This document shows, piece after piece, positions 51,466-60,657 of a DNA stretch of 64,000 nt. The DNA is from an uncultured Muribaculaceae bacterium (GTDB lineage Bacteria > Bacteroidota > Bacteroidia > Bacteroidales > Muribaculaceae): assembly GCA_910589055.1 (NCBI GenBank), contig CAJURN010000001.1:186001-250000 (forward strand), in the 5' to 3' direction. Position numbers and translations under genes: made by a program. Below the pieces are notes generated by a model. It was given only the letters and a program-made list of their open reading frames with translations. It was not told the origin of the DNA and made no database searches. How positions within the stretch are numbered: position 1 is the stretch's first letter; each line of letters opens with the position of its first letter.

Positions 51466-51972
51466 ATGAAAAAAATCAGACTTATACTCACCGCGGCAGC
51501 CATAGCCACTCTCGCCCTCGGGGCATGCACAGCAAAAAATGAAAATGCGCGCACGACCGAGGATGAAGTTGCCGCGACTCAGGAAAGCGTTCCGGCCGGG
51601 GTAATCGACCTCTCCGGCGTGGACAAGGACGCCGACGGAATTTACATTCTTGAAAACGGCCTCACAATACAGCCGGGTATGCAATGCGACCGCCCGGTAG
51701 TAATCGACTTCAACGCCCCGTGGTGCGGACCGTGCAGGCGTTTCGCCCCCGTATTCGAAGAGGCCGCGAAAAAATATGGCGACCGCATCCACTTCGTGTC
51801 GGTCAACACCGACAACGTGCGCGACATGATGCAGAATTTCGGGCTTCCCTCGGGCATCCCCACCGTACTGGTAATCCGCACCGACGGCACATATACATCT
51901 CGCACCGGACTCGGCGACATCTACCCTGCGGAAAAATTCGAGAAACTAATCAAAGACAATACAGGAATCTGA
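51466..51972 (+). CDS. Thioredoxin-fold lipoprotein
   Basis: A 168-residue lipoprotein. The signal peptide (MKKIRLILTAAAIATLALGAC) ends in a good lipobox LGAC, so it is anchored to a membrane facing the periplasm. The thioredoxin domain has the active site APWCGPCRRFAP and a GIPTVLVIRTDG cis-Pro strand. It probably works as a periplasmic disulfide reductase. The ATG at 51466 gives the proper signal sequence. The helicase gene follows after 1 bp. Confidence 0.9.
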   Translation: MKKIRLILTAAAIATLALGACTAKNENARTTEDEVAATQESVPAGVIDLSGVDKDADGIYILENGLTIQPGMQCDRPVVIDFNAPWCGPCRRFAPVFEEAAKKYGDRIHFVSVNTDNVRDMMQNFGLPSGIPTVLVIRTDGTYTSRTGLGDIYPAEKFEKLIKDNTGI

Positions 51973-51973
51973 C

Positions 51974-53302
51974 ATGGAGCTTAATCTCATTACCCACAAC
52001 ATCAAATCCCGCCTTGGAATAGCGGAGCTCAACGACATGCAGAAGGCCGCCGCAGCCGAAAAACTCCCGGCCACACTCCTGATGCTCGCTCCAACAGGCA
52101 GCGGAAAGACACTCGCCTTCGCCCTACCCTTCCTGCGCTCGCTTCGCCACCCCGACGGCAAGGTGCAGGGACTCGTGTTGGCTCCGTCGCGTGAGCTCGT
52201 ACTCCAGATTTTCAACATAATCCGTCCCATCGCCACCGACTACAAGACCGTGGCCTTCTACGGCGGCCATGCCATGAGCGAGGAAGTCAATTCCCTGTCG
52301 GTGACACCCGACATCATCATAGCGACACCCGGGCGCTTGCTCGACCACATACAGCGCGGACAACTGTCGCTTTACGACGTTTCGACCCTCGTAGTAGACG
52401 AATACGACAAATGTCTTGAATTGGGATTCCACGACGAGATGCGCCGAATCTCCGGTCGTCTGAAATCGCTGCGTACGGTTATACTCACCTCGGCCACAAA
52501 ACTCAGCGAACTTCCGGAATTCCTTGACATGTCGGCTCTCAAGACTCTTGATTTCACCAAGGGCAAGACCGACACCGCCGTGCCGAAACTCGACATCAAG
52601 CGCGTCGAGAGTCCCGCACGCGACAAGATAGACACTCTTGAGGCTCTGCTGCGTACGGTAGCGTCTTCCGACACGAAAACCCTTGTGTTCGTCAACCACC
52701 GCGAAAGTGCGGAACGAGTGTTCAATCTGCTCAAAAAAGCCGGATTTCCCGCAGGACTGTACCACGGCGGCCTTGAACAGCTCGACCGCGAACGGGCGCT
52801 GCTGATGTTCAACAACGGCTCGACACCCATTCTTGTATCCACCGACCTCGGGGCACGCGGCCTTGACATTGCAGATGTGAAATCCGTAATCCACTACCAC
52901 CTCCCGCTCACAGCCGAGAACTGGACCCACCGCAATGGCCGTACGGGCCGAATGGGCGCCGAAGGCGATGTGTACGTGATTGTTTCGGAAGCCGACAATG
53001 TGCCGGAATTCGTCACTACCGACCATGACTACATGCCGCCGACCGATGGCGAAATCCCCGAATCCAAATGGACCACGCTCCACCTCAACGCCGGAAAGAA
53101 AGAGAAAATCTCACGCGGCGACATCGCAGGATTCCTGATTCAGAAAGGAGGACTCGGAAAGGATGAAGTGGGAGTGATTGATGTCAAGGACCATTCCTCA
53201 TATGTGGCCGTTCCCCGCGGCAAGGCCCGCGACACAATCAAGGCTCTCGAGCCATATAAAATCAAGAACACGCGCGTGCGTATCACTCAGGTGCGCCCGT
53301 AG
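51974..53302 (+). CDS. DEAD-box-like RNA helicase
   Basis: A 442-residue superfamily-2 helicase. Motifs in order: Q-motif region near MQKAAAAEKLP, Walker A APTGSGKT, ATPGR, DEYDK (a DExD-type motif II variant, since the usual reading is DEAD), TSATK (motif III), STDLGARGLD, and HRNGRTGRMG (motif VI). A short C-terminal domain resembles the DbpA RNA-binding fold (ISRGDIAGFLIQKGG and HSSYVAVPRGKA). DbpA-like activity in ribosome assembly is an inference. The 3' end overlaps the convergent ABC gene by 20 bp. Confidence 0.9.
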   Translation: MELNLITHNIKSRLGIAELNDMQKAAAAEKLPATLLMLAPTGSGKTLAFALPFLRSLRHPDGKVQGLVLAPSRELVLQIFNIIRPIATDYKTVAFYGGHAMSEEVNSLSVTPDIIIATPGRLLDHIQRGQLSLYDVSTLVVDEYDKCLELGFHDEMRRISGRLKSLRTVILTSATKLSELPEFLDMSALKTLDFTKGKTDTAVPKLDIKRVESPARDKIDTLEALLRTVASSDTKTLVFVNHRESAERVFNLLKKAGFPAGLYHGGLEQLDRERALLMFNNGSTPILVSTDLGARGLDIADVKSVIHYHLPLTAENWTHRNGRTGRMGAEGDVYVIVSEADNVPEFVTTDHDYMPPTDGEIPESKWTTLHLNAGKKEKISRGDIAGFLIQKGGLGKDEVGVIDVKDHSSYVAVPRGKARDTIKALEPYKIKNTRVRITQVRP

Positions 53303-54089
53303 CGAGCACATAATCGAGACGCGAGGCGTCAAAGCGCACATCACGTCCCGGAAAAGCAAGGTCAAGCAGTCCGGAGCCAATCATTTCTCCGGCCTGGCCG
53401 CAAATCAGACGACGCCCCGTCGAATCCACAAGCCACACGTCATCGGCTACGGATAGCGCCGGGGCGATGTCGTGTGACGACAGAAGCACGCTCCGCCCGC
53501 TCTCCCGCGAAGCAACGCGCCGCAGAAGTCCCATGATTTCAAGGCGGCTCGCAACATCAAGGAAAGCCGTAGGTTCATCGAGAATCACAAGCGGAGTATC
53601 CTGCGCGAGCGCGCGGGCAATCATTACTTTCTGGCGCTCCCCGTCGCTCAGATTGGCAAGGAAGTTATTGGCCTTTGCAGACATGCCCACATCTTCCAAG
53701 GCCTTTGCGACAGCCTCGCGGTCGGCGTCCGACATTCGCCCGAGCACGCCGGTATGAGGCTGACGCCCAACGGCGACGGTTTCGCTCACGGTGAGTCCTC
53801 CTGCCATTGTCCGGTCGGTATACACCATCGAAAGCACGCGTGCAAGCCCCCGCCGGGAATAATCTCCGACACGTTTGCCCATTATCTCAACCGAGCCGGC
53901 CAAGGGCGCCTGCGCGCCGGAAAGCGTGCGCAGCAAAGTGGACTTTCCACTACCGTTAGCCCCCACAAGCACGGCAAGATGGCCGGCCTCAAGCCGCGCG
54001 GAAATATCAGCAATCACAGGGCTACCGCTAATGTAGCCGACTGACAGCCGGGTGGCTTCCAGTATTGAATGTAGCGTGGTCGAGGACAT
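53283..54089 (-). CDS. ABC transporter ATP-binding protein (metal-chelate/cobalamin type)
   Basis: A 268-residue ATPase with Walker A GANGSGKSTLLRTL, signature LSDGERQKVMIARAL, Walker B LVILDEPTAFLD and switch His SSHD. It belongs to the FecE/BtuD group and energises import of iron-siderophore, haem or cobalamin. The ATG at 54089 lies 1 bp after the permease stop. The 3' end overlaps the convergent helicase gene by 20 bp. Confidence 0.9.
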   Translation of the reverse strand: MSSTTLHSILEATRLSVGYISGSPVIADISARLEAGHLAVLVGANGSGKSTLLRTLSGAQAPLAGSVEIMGKRVGDYSRRGLARVLSMVYTDRTMAGGLTVSETVAVGRQPHTGVLGRMSDADREAVAKALEDVGMSAKANNFLANLSDGERQKVMIARALAQDTPLVILDEPTAFLDVASRLEIMGLLRRVASRESGRSVLLSSHDIAPALSVADDVWLVDSTGRRLICGQAGEMIGSGLLDLAFPGRDVRFDASRLDYVLATGAPE

Positions 54090-54090
54090 A

Positions 54091-55107
54091 TCAGTTGAAA
54101 TAAGCAAGTTTGCGGCGGTTGAGCAATACATAAATTATTACCGGCACTCCGACAAGCGGAGTTATGGCATTGACGGGAATTATTCCGCGCTCAATAGCCG
54201 GCGCCACACTGAGAATCTGACAGAAAAGCCCCGTGACAGCGCCACACAATGCCGTTGCAGGAAGCAGGCGGCGATGAGCCGAGGATTGAATGAGCATGCG
54301 CGCTATGTGCGGTACGGCAAGTCCGATAAAAGCGACAGGGCCGCACCAGGCCGTGACAACGGCAGTCAATGCACCCGACAGCAGGATAAGGACTGTGCGC
54401 GTGGCTCCGACATTCACTCCCGCACTCGTGGCATAACGGTTGCCGAGCAGAAGTGCGTCAAGCGGTTTGGCAAGGAGGAAGGACAGCAATGTAAGCACAA
54501 CCACAAGCCCGGCAAAAAGCGGCATCGCCTCGGAACTGACTCCCGCGAATGTACCCATCCCCCACACCACATAAGAGTGTACACCCGATTGCGTGGCAAA
54601 GAAATTGAGCAAGGTGATAGCCGACGAGGCAAGATAACCGATTAATATTCCGACAATAAGGAGCACATCCGACGAGCGCACCACCGACGAGAACAACAGA
54701 AGCACCCCCATCACAGCCATCGCGCCAGCAAAAGCTCCACCAACCGTTGCCATACGCCCCCAAACTCCGAGCGCACCGCCGAAAGCGAGCATCACCAGCG
54801 CCACACCGAGACTCGCACCGGAGGATATACCCATTATCGAAGGGCCGGCCAGCGGGTTGCTGAATCCCGTCTGCATCAGCAGTCCGGCCACAGCCAGCCC
54901 CGTTCCGGCAAGAAGTGCCGTGAGAAGAGCCGGAATCCTTGTCTCGAAAAGGATTATCGACACCACGCTATCCTGCGGCACACTTCCTGCGATTGCCTTG
55001 AATATTTCTGATGCAGGGATATAAACACTTCCGAGCAACAGCCCGCAAGGCAGCAGAAGCAGCAGCGCGACGCAAAGCGAGATTATGACAATGCGGTAGC
55101 GGGTCAT
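54091..55107 (-). CDS. FecCD/BtuC family ABC permease
   Basis: A 338-residue inner-membrane permease with about ten helices. Typical segments are TRIPALLTALLAGTGLAVAG, GLLMQTGFSNPLAGPSIMGI and GLAVPHIARML, the coupling-helix region. It overlaps the substrate-binding protein gene by 4 bases. Together with the ATPase it forms a complete importer. Confidence 0.92.
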   Translation of the reverse strand: MTRYRIVIISLCVALLLLLPCGLLLGSVYIPASEIFKAIAGSVPQDSVVSIILFETRIPALLTALLAGTGLAVAGLLMQTGFSNPLAGPSIMGISSGASLGVALVMLAFGGALGVWGRMATVGGAFAGAMAVMGVLLLFSSVVRSSDVLLIVGILIGYLASSAITLLNFFATQSGVHSYVVWGMGTFAGVSSEAMPLFAGLVVVLTLLSFLLAKPLDALLLGNRYATSAGVNVGATRTVLILLSGALTAVVTAWCGPVAFIGLAVPHIARMLIQSSAHRRLLPATALCGAVTGLFCQILSVAPAIERGIIPVNAITPLVGVPVIIYVLLNRRKLAYFN

Positions 55108-56261
55108 TTCATCTTTTTATAATACTTGAGTTCGTAGTCCGGCATCACATCGGGATGAAAAATCGCGACATAATCGGCGAGTATCCGTTCGGGATGAAAA
55201 GCTATATCATTGAAAATGGGACGTTCGGCACTGTTGCATCCATAGACATTTCCCGACTTGAAAGCCTTGAATCCGGCATTGAGGGGATTTGCCGAACGCA
55301 GGCTCTGCGGCGACACGTCGTAACCATAAGTGCGCATGATCCACACATCGGCATCCGAAGCGGCTGCAATCACCTTCGCCATGTCAAGGCTCAGCGAACC
55401 TGTTCCTTTCGTGGACGCCCACGGATATTCAGCACCTGCATCGGCGAGCATACGGGCCATGTAGCTCTCGCCCGCCGGAACGTACCACACGCCCGATGTC
55501 TCGGTTTCGGTGAGCACCTTCGGAGGCTTGACTGCCGACGAGCCTTTCTTGAAAACAAGGTCGGCATATCGGTCGATCACATCGGTAAAAATCGCACGCG
55601 CCTGCTCGCGCTTTCCGAACAATTCGCCAAGAAACAGAATCCATTCCGCACGCGATATGGGAGAATTTTCCATGTAATCGGCCATATAGACCTCGCGCAC
55701 GGGAATCTTGTCGGAAACCACGACATTTCCGGTTTCCATAGGCGAAAGCAGCACTGCCTCGGCACGCGAGGCAACGAGTTTCTCGACCGAGGGCGACATC
55801 GACGAACCGCAATCGGTCACCGCACCCGACTTCAGAAGAGTTGCCACGGTATCATCCGCAGCGAAGTACGAGCCGTCGGCTACAGCCGCGAGGGCGTCCA
55901 TCGCGCCAAGTTCGGCAAGCGCGGAAGTATGCACCGACGAAAACACGGCGGCACGCTCCAGCGGCACACGCAGAGCCACCACGCCCTTGGCAAGTCCTTC
56001 CGGCATCGCCGAGTCGCGCGGCACGAGGACGTAGCGCGCAAGATATTCTCCGCTTTTCCAGGGATTTGCAATGTCAGCACTTACGTAGCCACCATGGTCG
56101 GCCAAGGTGAGCAAGGAGGCATGACGCGTCAGAGTATCAGGCGCTGACGCCATATTTTCTACTCCGTCGGGCCACTGCTCTTCCTGAGGGGTTGTCTGAC
56201 GGCGGCATGAACCGGCAAGCAACATCGCACCGGCACATAGAAATATAATTATCTTCTTCAT
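55104..56261 (-). CDS. Periplasmic substrate-binding lipoprotein of metal-chelate/cobalamin ABC importer
   Basis: A 385-residue class III substrate-binding protein. MKKIIIFLCAGAMLLAGSC gives a signal with lipobox LAGSC. Two alpha/beta lobes are joined by a long helix; SSVHTSALAELGAMDALAAV and VLTETETSGVWYVPAGESY are typical of FepB/BtuF-like proteins. The ATG at 56261 is chosen over longer readings. A -7 box lies 6 bp upstream, so the message may be nearly leaderless. No TonB receptor is nearby to reveal the ligand. Confidence 0.88.
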   Translation of the reverse strand: MKKIIIFLCAGAMLLAGSCRRQTTPQEEQWPDGVENMASAPDTLTRHASLLTLADHGGYVSADIANPWKSGEYLARYVLVPRDSAMPEGLAKGVVALRVPLERAAVFSSVHTSALAELGAMDALAAVADGSYFAADDTVATLLKSGAVTDCGSSMSPSVEKLVASRAEAVLLSPMETGNVVVSDKIPVREVYMADYMENSPISRAEWILFLGELFGKREQARAIFTDVIDRYADLVFKKGSSAVKPPKVLTETETSGVWYVPAGESYMARMLADAGAEYPWASTKGTGSLSLDMAKVIAAASDADVWIMRTYGYDVSPQSLRSANPLNAGFKAFKSGNVYGCNSAERPIFNDIAFHPERILADYVAIFHPDVMPDYELKYYKKMK

Positions 56262-56267
56262 TTGGTG

Positions 56268-56275
56268 CAAATGTA
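56268..56275 (-). promoter_or_regulatory. -7 element for the ABC importer operon, abutting start codon and upstream terminator
   Basis: The minus strand reads TACATTTG directly after the T run of the preceding terminator and 6 bp before the ATG. Confidence 0.45.
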
Positions 56276-56316
56276 CAAAAAAAAGCGGATGTGCGGTAGC
56301 TTTTCCGCACATCCGG
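56276..56316 (-). terminator. Rho-independent terminator of DUF805 gene
   Basis: An 11-bp stem (56286-56296 with 56305-56315), 8-nt loop, followed on the minus strand by eight T. Confidence 0.85.
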
Positions 56317-56340
56317 CTTATTATAAGTTGCAATATCGAA

Positions 56341-56832
56341 TTATTCGCCGTAAGGATTGGGGCCATACTGATTGTCGGGGCCGCTCTTCTTGCACATGAG
56401 CACAAGGTAAACAATGCCGACAACAAACATAAGGATTGCGGGAAGGGCAACTCTTCCGGCTACATCCATGTCGTCCATATGTTCGGCGACAACCGATGCG
56501 TCACCTGTAAGAATCGACATGAACTGACCGCCAAAACCGGCTCCCATCCATACTGCAAGAGCGAACTGAACCACATAAAATCCCACGAGCACCCAACCGC
56601 TGAGGTTGATGTCGTGAAGGCGGCGTGTTGCAATCGCGAGCGACGGAATGAGGGTGGCGAGGCCGAAAATTGTGCTCAGAATCGCTCCGAAGCTGCCGAG
56701 CCATGTCAGAACCATGCATACGATGAAAAGGAACAGAACTACCCACCAATATTCGGCACGGGTGGAACGGCCTTTGAAATTAGCGTAATTGGCGAAGAAC
56801 ATCTTTATCGCCGTAACAAAATCTACGTTCAT
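56341..56832 (-). CDS. DUF805 family membrane protein
   Basis: A 163-residue inner-membrane protein with four hydrophobic segments. FKGRSTRAEYWWVVLF at the start and IATRRLHDINLSGW in the middle are the diagnostic DUF805 motifs. Function is unknown in general. It is transcribed alone and ends in a strong terminator. Confidence 0.9.
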   Translation of the reverse strand: MNVDFVTAIKMFFANYANFKGRSTRAEYWWVVLFLFIVCMVLTWLGSFGAILSTIFGLATLIPSLAIATRRLHDINLSGWVLVGFYVVQFALAVWMGAGFGGQFMSILTGDASVVAEHMDDMDVAGRVALPAILMFVVGIVYLVLMCKKSGPDNQYGPNPYGE

Positions 56833-56912
56833 TTTGATTAGGGTTAAGAGGTTAAAGGAAATAATTTTTCACAAAAATATACTTTTAATTATTTTTATGC
56901 AAAAAAATCTCA

Positions 56913-58046
56913 TTATTTCACCTCGGCGCGAAAAACAAAGTGCTGATTCGGCGGCACAAGGTCAAGGGTGCCGGAAGTGAGACGCCCATTGAACATGACA
57001 GCCTCCGAAGCTGCGGCAGGAGCGGAAGCCGCGGGAAGCACCGAGTAGACTCCGCATGCGCCTTCCGCCACATATCTGTCGTGGAAACGGCGCGCGACAT
57101 GTCCCATTGTCATGCGCAAATTCAATTCCACAACCACAGGCAGGACATCGTCGCCGTCAGCCTCGACAAGCATCATGTCAACGCCAAGCGGACCGGCGTA
57201 GGCCTCCCCTATGATTTCACAGAGCTTTTGCCGTATCACCTCATTGATTTTAAGCAGCTTATCGCGGTCATAGAATGTAGCGAGACGCGACAGAATGTCA
57301 GAGCCAGACATCAGTATATTCCCGGTATACGCCCCGGAAGCGTTGGTAGTGAAAAGCGACATACCGGCAGGGCGACATTCTCCGCCGGCAATTTCGAAAA
57401 GCATGGCAAAGTCGCAAAGTTTACGCTGATAGAACCGCTCGGCCATGACGGAACCCTGACGACGCACGATTCCGCAGACCTGACGGATATGACGCGCCAA
57501 AGAATCTCCGTCGACCCTCACAAGGCCACGGCCCGACGACGACCACGGCGACTTGAACATGGCCTGACCTGCCGAGCGCACAAAAGTCTCAATTTCATTC
57601 TGCGAATGAAGCTCCTCGGCCGGGGAGCCGATGGCGAAATCCAGAGCCACAGCGAGCCGATGCGTCAATTCGGCAGCGGTACGACGATGCGAAAGATTGC
57701 GTATTCCGGCAATCGCAGCATCATCCGGCAGTAGGTTGGATGAAAAGCCAAGCATGCGGAAGTATTCTCTCGAGGCCTTCGACCAGCCCCATGGAGCAGG
57801 CATGAAGCGTCCCGAGAAGTCGTAGGGAAACACGTCTACGTCTATGTCGAAGCGCTCCTGCATTGACGCGAGCCAACGGTCATTGACGCCTCCGCAACAG
57901 AAGCAATCGCCCGGAGCTGCGTACCAAAGGGGCAACACATCACCGGCACGACGAAGACGCACGGCGGCTTCGGGCGCGGTATAATTCGCCACATCGGCGG
58001 CGAGAGCCAGATCGTTTTCCGGAAAAAATAGATGTACTGAAGGCAT
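56913..58046 (-). CDS. ATP-grasp-like protein of unknown function
   Basis: A 377-residue cytoplasmic protein. The middle and C-terminal parts look like an ATP-grasp fold: AMFKSPWSSSGRGLVRV supplies the ATP-binding Lys and Gly-rich loop, and VVVELNLRMTMGHV supplies the E-x-N-x-R metal-binding motif. The N-terminal about 120 residues have HLFFPENDLALA and a CFCC cluster of unknown meaning. Such enzymes join a carboxylate to an amine or thiol; substrates are not evident. The gene stands between DUF805 and rplI. Confidence 0.65.
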   Translation of the reverse strand: MPSVHLFFPENDLALAADVANYTAPEAAVRLRRAGDVLPLWYAAPGDCFCCGGVNDRWLASMQERFDIDVDVFPYDFSGRFMPAPWGWSKASREYFRMLGFSSNLLPDDAAIAGIRNLSHRRTAAELTHRLAVALDFAIGSPAEELHSQNEIETFVRSAGQAMFKSPWSSSGRGLVRVDGDSLARHIRQVCGIVRRQGSVMAERFYQRKLCDFAMLFEIAGGECRPAGMSLFTTNASGAYTGNILMSGSDILSRLATFYDRDKLLKINEVIRQKLCEIIGEAYAGPLGVDMMLVEADGDDVLPVVVELNLRMTMGHVARRFHDRYVAEGACGVYSVLPAASAPAAASEAVMFNGRLTSGTLDLVPPNQHFVFRAEVK

Positions 58047-58052
58047 AGTTAT

Positions 58053-58087
58053 TAAAAAAATACGCCCGCGTCGTCACGACGCAGGCG
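58053..58087 (-). terminator. Rho-independent terminator of rpsF-rpsR-rplI
   Basis: An 11-bp stem with one wobble pair (58063-58073 with 58077-58087), followed on the minus strand by a run of seven T. Confidence 0.82.
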
Positions 58088-58128
58088 CATAAGAAGGGGA
58101 ATATAAATGTTTGGGATATGGTCTTTGA

Positions 58129-58572
58129 TTATTCGGCAACCACTTCGAAGGGAATTTCAACAGAAACTTCCTTGTGAAGTCTAACGTTTGCCTTGTAATT
58201 GCCAACTTCCTTAACAGCTTCCTTGATTTCGATGATCTTGCGGTCAACGTTGAAGCCGAGTTTCTCGAGAGCTTCGGCAATCTGGATGCTGTTGACAGAA
58301 CCGAAGATGGTTCCGGTGGCGCTGGTTTTTGCACCGATAGTGAGCGCTACTTCAGCGAGCTGAGCTGCGAGAGCTTCAGCATCGGCTTTGATCTTGGCGA
58401 GCTTGTGGGCGCGCTGACGCTGGTTTTCGGCGAGAACTTTAAGAGCCGAAGGAGTGGCGACAACGGCTTTACCCTGAGGAATCAGGTAGTTGCGGCCGTA
58501 TCCGTCTTTTACTTCTACAACGTCGTCCTTGTATCCAAGGTTGCTGACGTCTTCTTTAAGAATAATCTTCAT
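58129..58572 (-). CDS. rplI: 50S ribosomal protein L9
   Basis: A 147-residue ribosomal protein. It starts MKIILKEDVSNLGYKDDVVEVKDGYGRNYLIP, the classic L9 N-domain (quoted here in two parts: MKIILKEDVSNLGYKDD and VVEVKDGYGRNYLIP). A long connecting helix and the C-terminal RNA-binding domain with GTIFGSV follow. It is the last gene of the S6-S18-L9 operon, 23 bp after rpsR. Confidence 0.97.
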   Translation of the reverse strand: MKIILKEDVSNLGYKDDVVEVKDGYGRNYLIPQGKAVVATPSALKVLAENQRQRAHKLAKIKADAEALAAQLAEVALTIGAKTSATGTIFGSVNSIQIAEALEKLGFNVDRKIIEIKEAVKEVGNYKANVRLHKEVSVEIPFEVVAE

Positions 58573-58595
58573 ATTGAGTCCTTAGGCTTTAAGAG

Positions 58596-58862
58596 TTATT
58601 TCATGAGGTCGGTAACATAAGGCAGAAGGGCGAGGTGGCGAGCACGCTTTACAGCCTGAGCCACACGGCGCTGGAACTTCAGCGAAGTGCCGGTGATACG
58701 GCGGGGAAGGATTTTGCCCTGTTCGTTGAGGAATTTCTTGAGGAACTCGGGATCCTTGTAATCAACGAAGTTGATGCCGAATTTTTTGAAACGGCAGTAT
58801 TTTTTCTTCTTCACGTCTACCGACATGGGAGTGAGATAGCGGATTTCTGATTGCTGTGCCAT
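58596..58862 (-). CDS. rpsR: 30S ribosomal protein S18
   Basis: An 88-residue protein with KKYCRFKKFGINFVDYKD, GKILPRRITGTS and QRRVAQAVKRARHLALLPY, all diagnostic of S18. It lies 3 bp after rpsF and binds S6 in the 30S platform. Confidence 0.97.
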   Translation of the reverse strand: MAQQSEIRYLTPMSVDVKKKKYCRFKKFGINFVDYKDPEFLKKFLNEQGKILPRRITGTSLKFQRRVAQAVKRARHLALLPYVTDLMK

Positions 58863-58865
58863 GAT

Positions 58866-59231
58866 TTAGTCCTCCTTTGTTTCTACGGTTTCTGCCTGGG
58901 GTTGAGCAGCGCGGCGGTTGCGGCGCTTTGCAGCGTATTCTGCAGCGTACTTGTCCTGACGGAATGTAAGGAAGCGGAGCACGCGCTCGTCGCGGCGGTA
59001 AGCTGTTTCGAGTTTCTTAACGAGGGTGGGTTCACCTTCGAATTCTACGAGGCAGTAAAAGCCGGTGGACTTCTTCTGGATGGGATAAGCGAGCTTGCGC
59101 AGGCCCCATTCCTCTGTGTTCACTATGGATGCACCGTTGTCGGTGAGCACCTTAGAGAACTTTTCTACCGCTTCCTTCATCTGAGCATCAGACAAAACGG
59201 GAGTTAAAATGAAAACGGTTTCGTACTTCAT
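58866..59231 (-). CDS. rpsF: 30S ribosomal protein S6
   Basis: A 121-residue protein starting MKYETVFILTPVLSDAQ, with AYPIQKKSTGFYCLVEFEG and DERVLRFLTFRQDKYA, typical of S6. A basic and acidic tail of about 25 residues extends beyond the core. It is the first gene of the operon. Confidence 0.97.
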   Translation of the reverse strand: MKYETVFILTPVLSDAQMKEAVEKFSKVLTDNGASIVNTEEWGLRKLAYPIQKKSTGFYCLVEFEGEPTLVKKLETAYRRDERVLRFLTFRQDKYAAEYAAKRRNRRAAQPQAETVETKED

Positions 59232-59279
59232 TGTTAATAAAGTGGATTAATGTTTGGGTTGTTTTTTATAATTCGACCG

Positions 59280-59311
59280 CAAAGGTACGCCATTTTTTTG
59301 ACTTAAACAAA
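59280..59311 (-). promoter_or_regulatory. rpsF: Promoter of rpsF-rpsR-rplI (TTTG-N20-TACCTTTG)
   Basis: The minus strand has TTTG (59308-59311), 20 bp, then TACCTTTG (59280-59287), a full consensus match. The leader is about 42 nt. Confidence 0.78.
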
Positions 59312-59368
59312 AATTTTTCTTTATTTTGCATCGTGTTTCACAATATTACATAACAAGCACCCGAAAAC

Positions 59369-60586
59369 ATGGACATAGAACTCATACTTATAAATATATC
59401 CGGAAACGACCGTCCGGGCGTGACAAGCGCGCTTACCGAAATCCTCGCCAAATACGACGCTCAGATTCTCGACATCGGCCAGGCCGACATCCACCACTAT
59501 CTGTCGCTGGGCATCTTGTTCAAGACCACTTCCGACGTATCCGGCGACATAATGAAGGATCTGCTTTTCAAAGCCTACGAACTGAACGTGAAAATCCGCT
59601 TCTCCCCTATCTCCCTGGACGCCTACGAGGAATGGGTGGGTATGCAGGGCAAAGACCGCTGGATTATCACAATACTCGGCCGCAGGCTCACAGCTCGCCA
59701 CATCGCGCTCGTGACCGACGAAATCGCGCGGCAGGGACTCAACATCGACGGCATACAGCGACTGACCGGACGCATGCCTCTGCGCGAGAACGAGCAGCCG
59801 CAGTCGAAATCGTGTGTGGAATTTTCGGTTCGCGGCAATCCCGCCGACCGCTCCAGCATGCAGGACCGCTTCATGAAAATCGCCGCTGCCGAAGAATTTG
59901 ACATTTCCCTCCAGGAGGACAACGTGTATCGCCGTTGCCGCCGTCTGGTGTGCTTCGATATGGATTCGACCCTCATCGAGACCGAGGTAATCGACGAGCT
60001 TGCCATCCGCGCCGGTGTAGGCGACCAGGTAAAGGCCATCACCGAACGAGCCATGCGCGGCGAGATCGACTTCTGCGAGAGCTTCCGCGAACGCGTGGCT
60101 CTGCTGAAAGGCCTCGACGAGAGCGTGATGCGTGAGATTGCCGAGAACCTGCCCATCACCGAAGGTGTCGGACGCATGATGGAAGTGCTCAAACGCACGG
60201 GCTACAAGACCGCCATCCTGTCGGGCGGATTCACATACTTCGGCAACTATCTCAAGCAGAAATTCGGCATAGATTACGTGTATGCCAACGAGCTTGAGAT
60301 TGTCAACGGCAAACTCACAGGCCGCTACGTAGGCGATATCGTCGACGGCAAGCGCAAGGCCGAATTGCTCCGCATCATCGCCCAGGTGGAGAACATCAAC
60401 ATCGCACAGACCATCGCCGTGGGCGACGGAGCCAACGACCTCCCCATGCTCGCCACCGCAGGTCTCGGTATAGCCTTCCACGCCAAGCCCAAGGTGAAGC
60501 AGACCGCTCAGCAGTCGATTTCGACCATCGGCCTTGACGGCGTGCTCTACTTCCTGGGCTTCAAGGACTCGTTCATAAGCCAGTAA
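59369..60586 (+). CDS. serB: Phosphoserine phosphatase with N-terminal ACT region
   Basis: The last step of serine synthesis. The 405 residues open with two ACT-like domains (about 1-175: LILINISGNDRPGVTSALTE and WIITILGRRLTARH). The HAD phosphatase domain follows, with DMDSTLIETE (nucleophile D197, acid D199), ILSGGFTYF, the RKAELLR Lys and VGDGANDLPML. The domain order matches the ACT-containing SerB of many bacteria and would allow serine control. It is transcribed alone, divergent from rpsF. Confidence 0.94.
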   Translation: MDIELILINISGNDRPGVTSALTEILAKYDAQILDIGQADIHHYLSLGILFKTTSDVSGDIMKDLLFKAYELNVKIRFSPISLDAYEEWVGMQGKDRWIITILGRRLTARHIALVTDEIARQGLNIDGIQRLTGRMPLRENEQPQSKSCVEFSVRGNPADRSSMQDRFMKIAAAEEFDISLQEDNVYRRCRRLVCFDMDSTLIETEVIDELAIRAGVGDQVKAITERAMRGEIDFCESFRERVALLKGLDESVMREIAENLPITEGVGRMMEVLKRTGYKTAILSGGFTYFGNYLKQKFGIDYVYANELEIVNGKLTGRYVGDIVDGKRKAELLRIIAQVENINIAQTIAVGDGANDLPMLATAGLGIAFHAKPKVKQTAQQSISTIGLDGVLYFLGFKDSFISQ

Positions 60587-60657
60587 ACCATTTCCGTGGC
60601 TGCGGTGTTTTAATTGCAGTCATAACTTTTCAACTATTCATTTCATTGAGCAGACCC

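Noticed and set aside
50458..51792. A 444-codon open frame antisense to mdh
   Set aside because: It mirrors a highly conserved malate dehydrogenase gene with its own promoter and terminator. Long antisense frames are expected in GC-rich, codon-biased genes.
59321..60481. A 386-codon open frame antisense to serB
   Set aside because: It is a shadow of the phosphoserine phosphatase gene and has no motif of its own.
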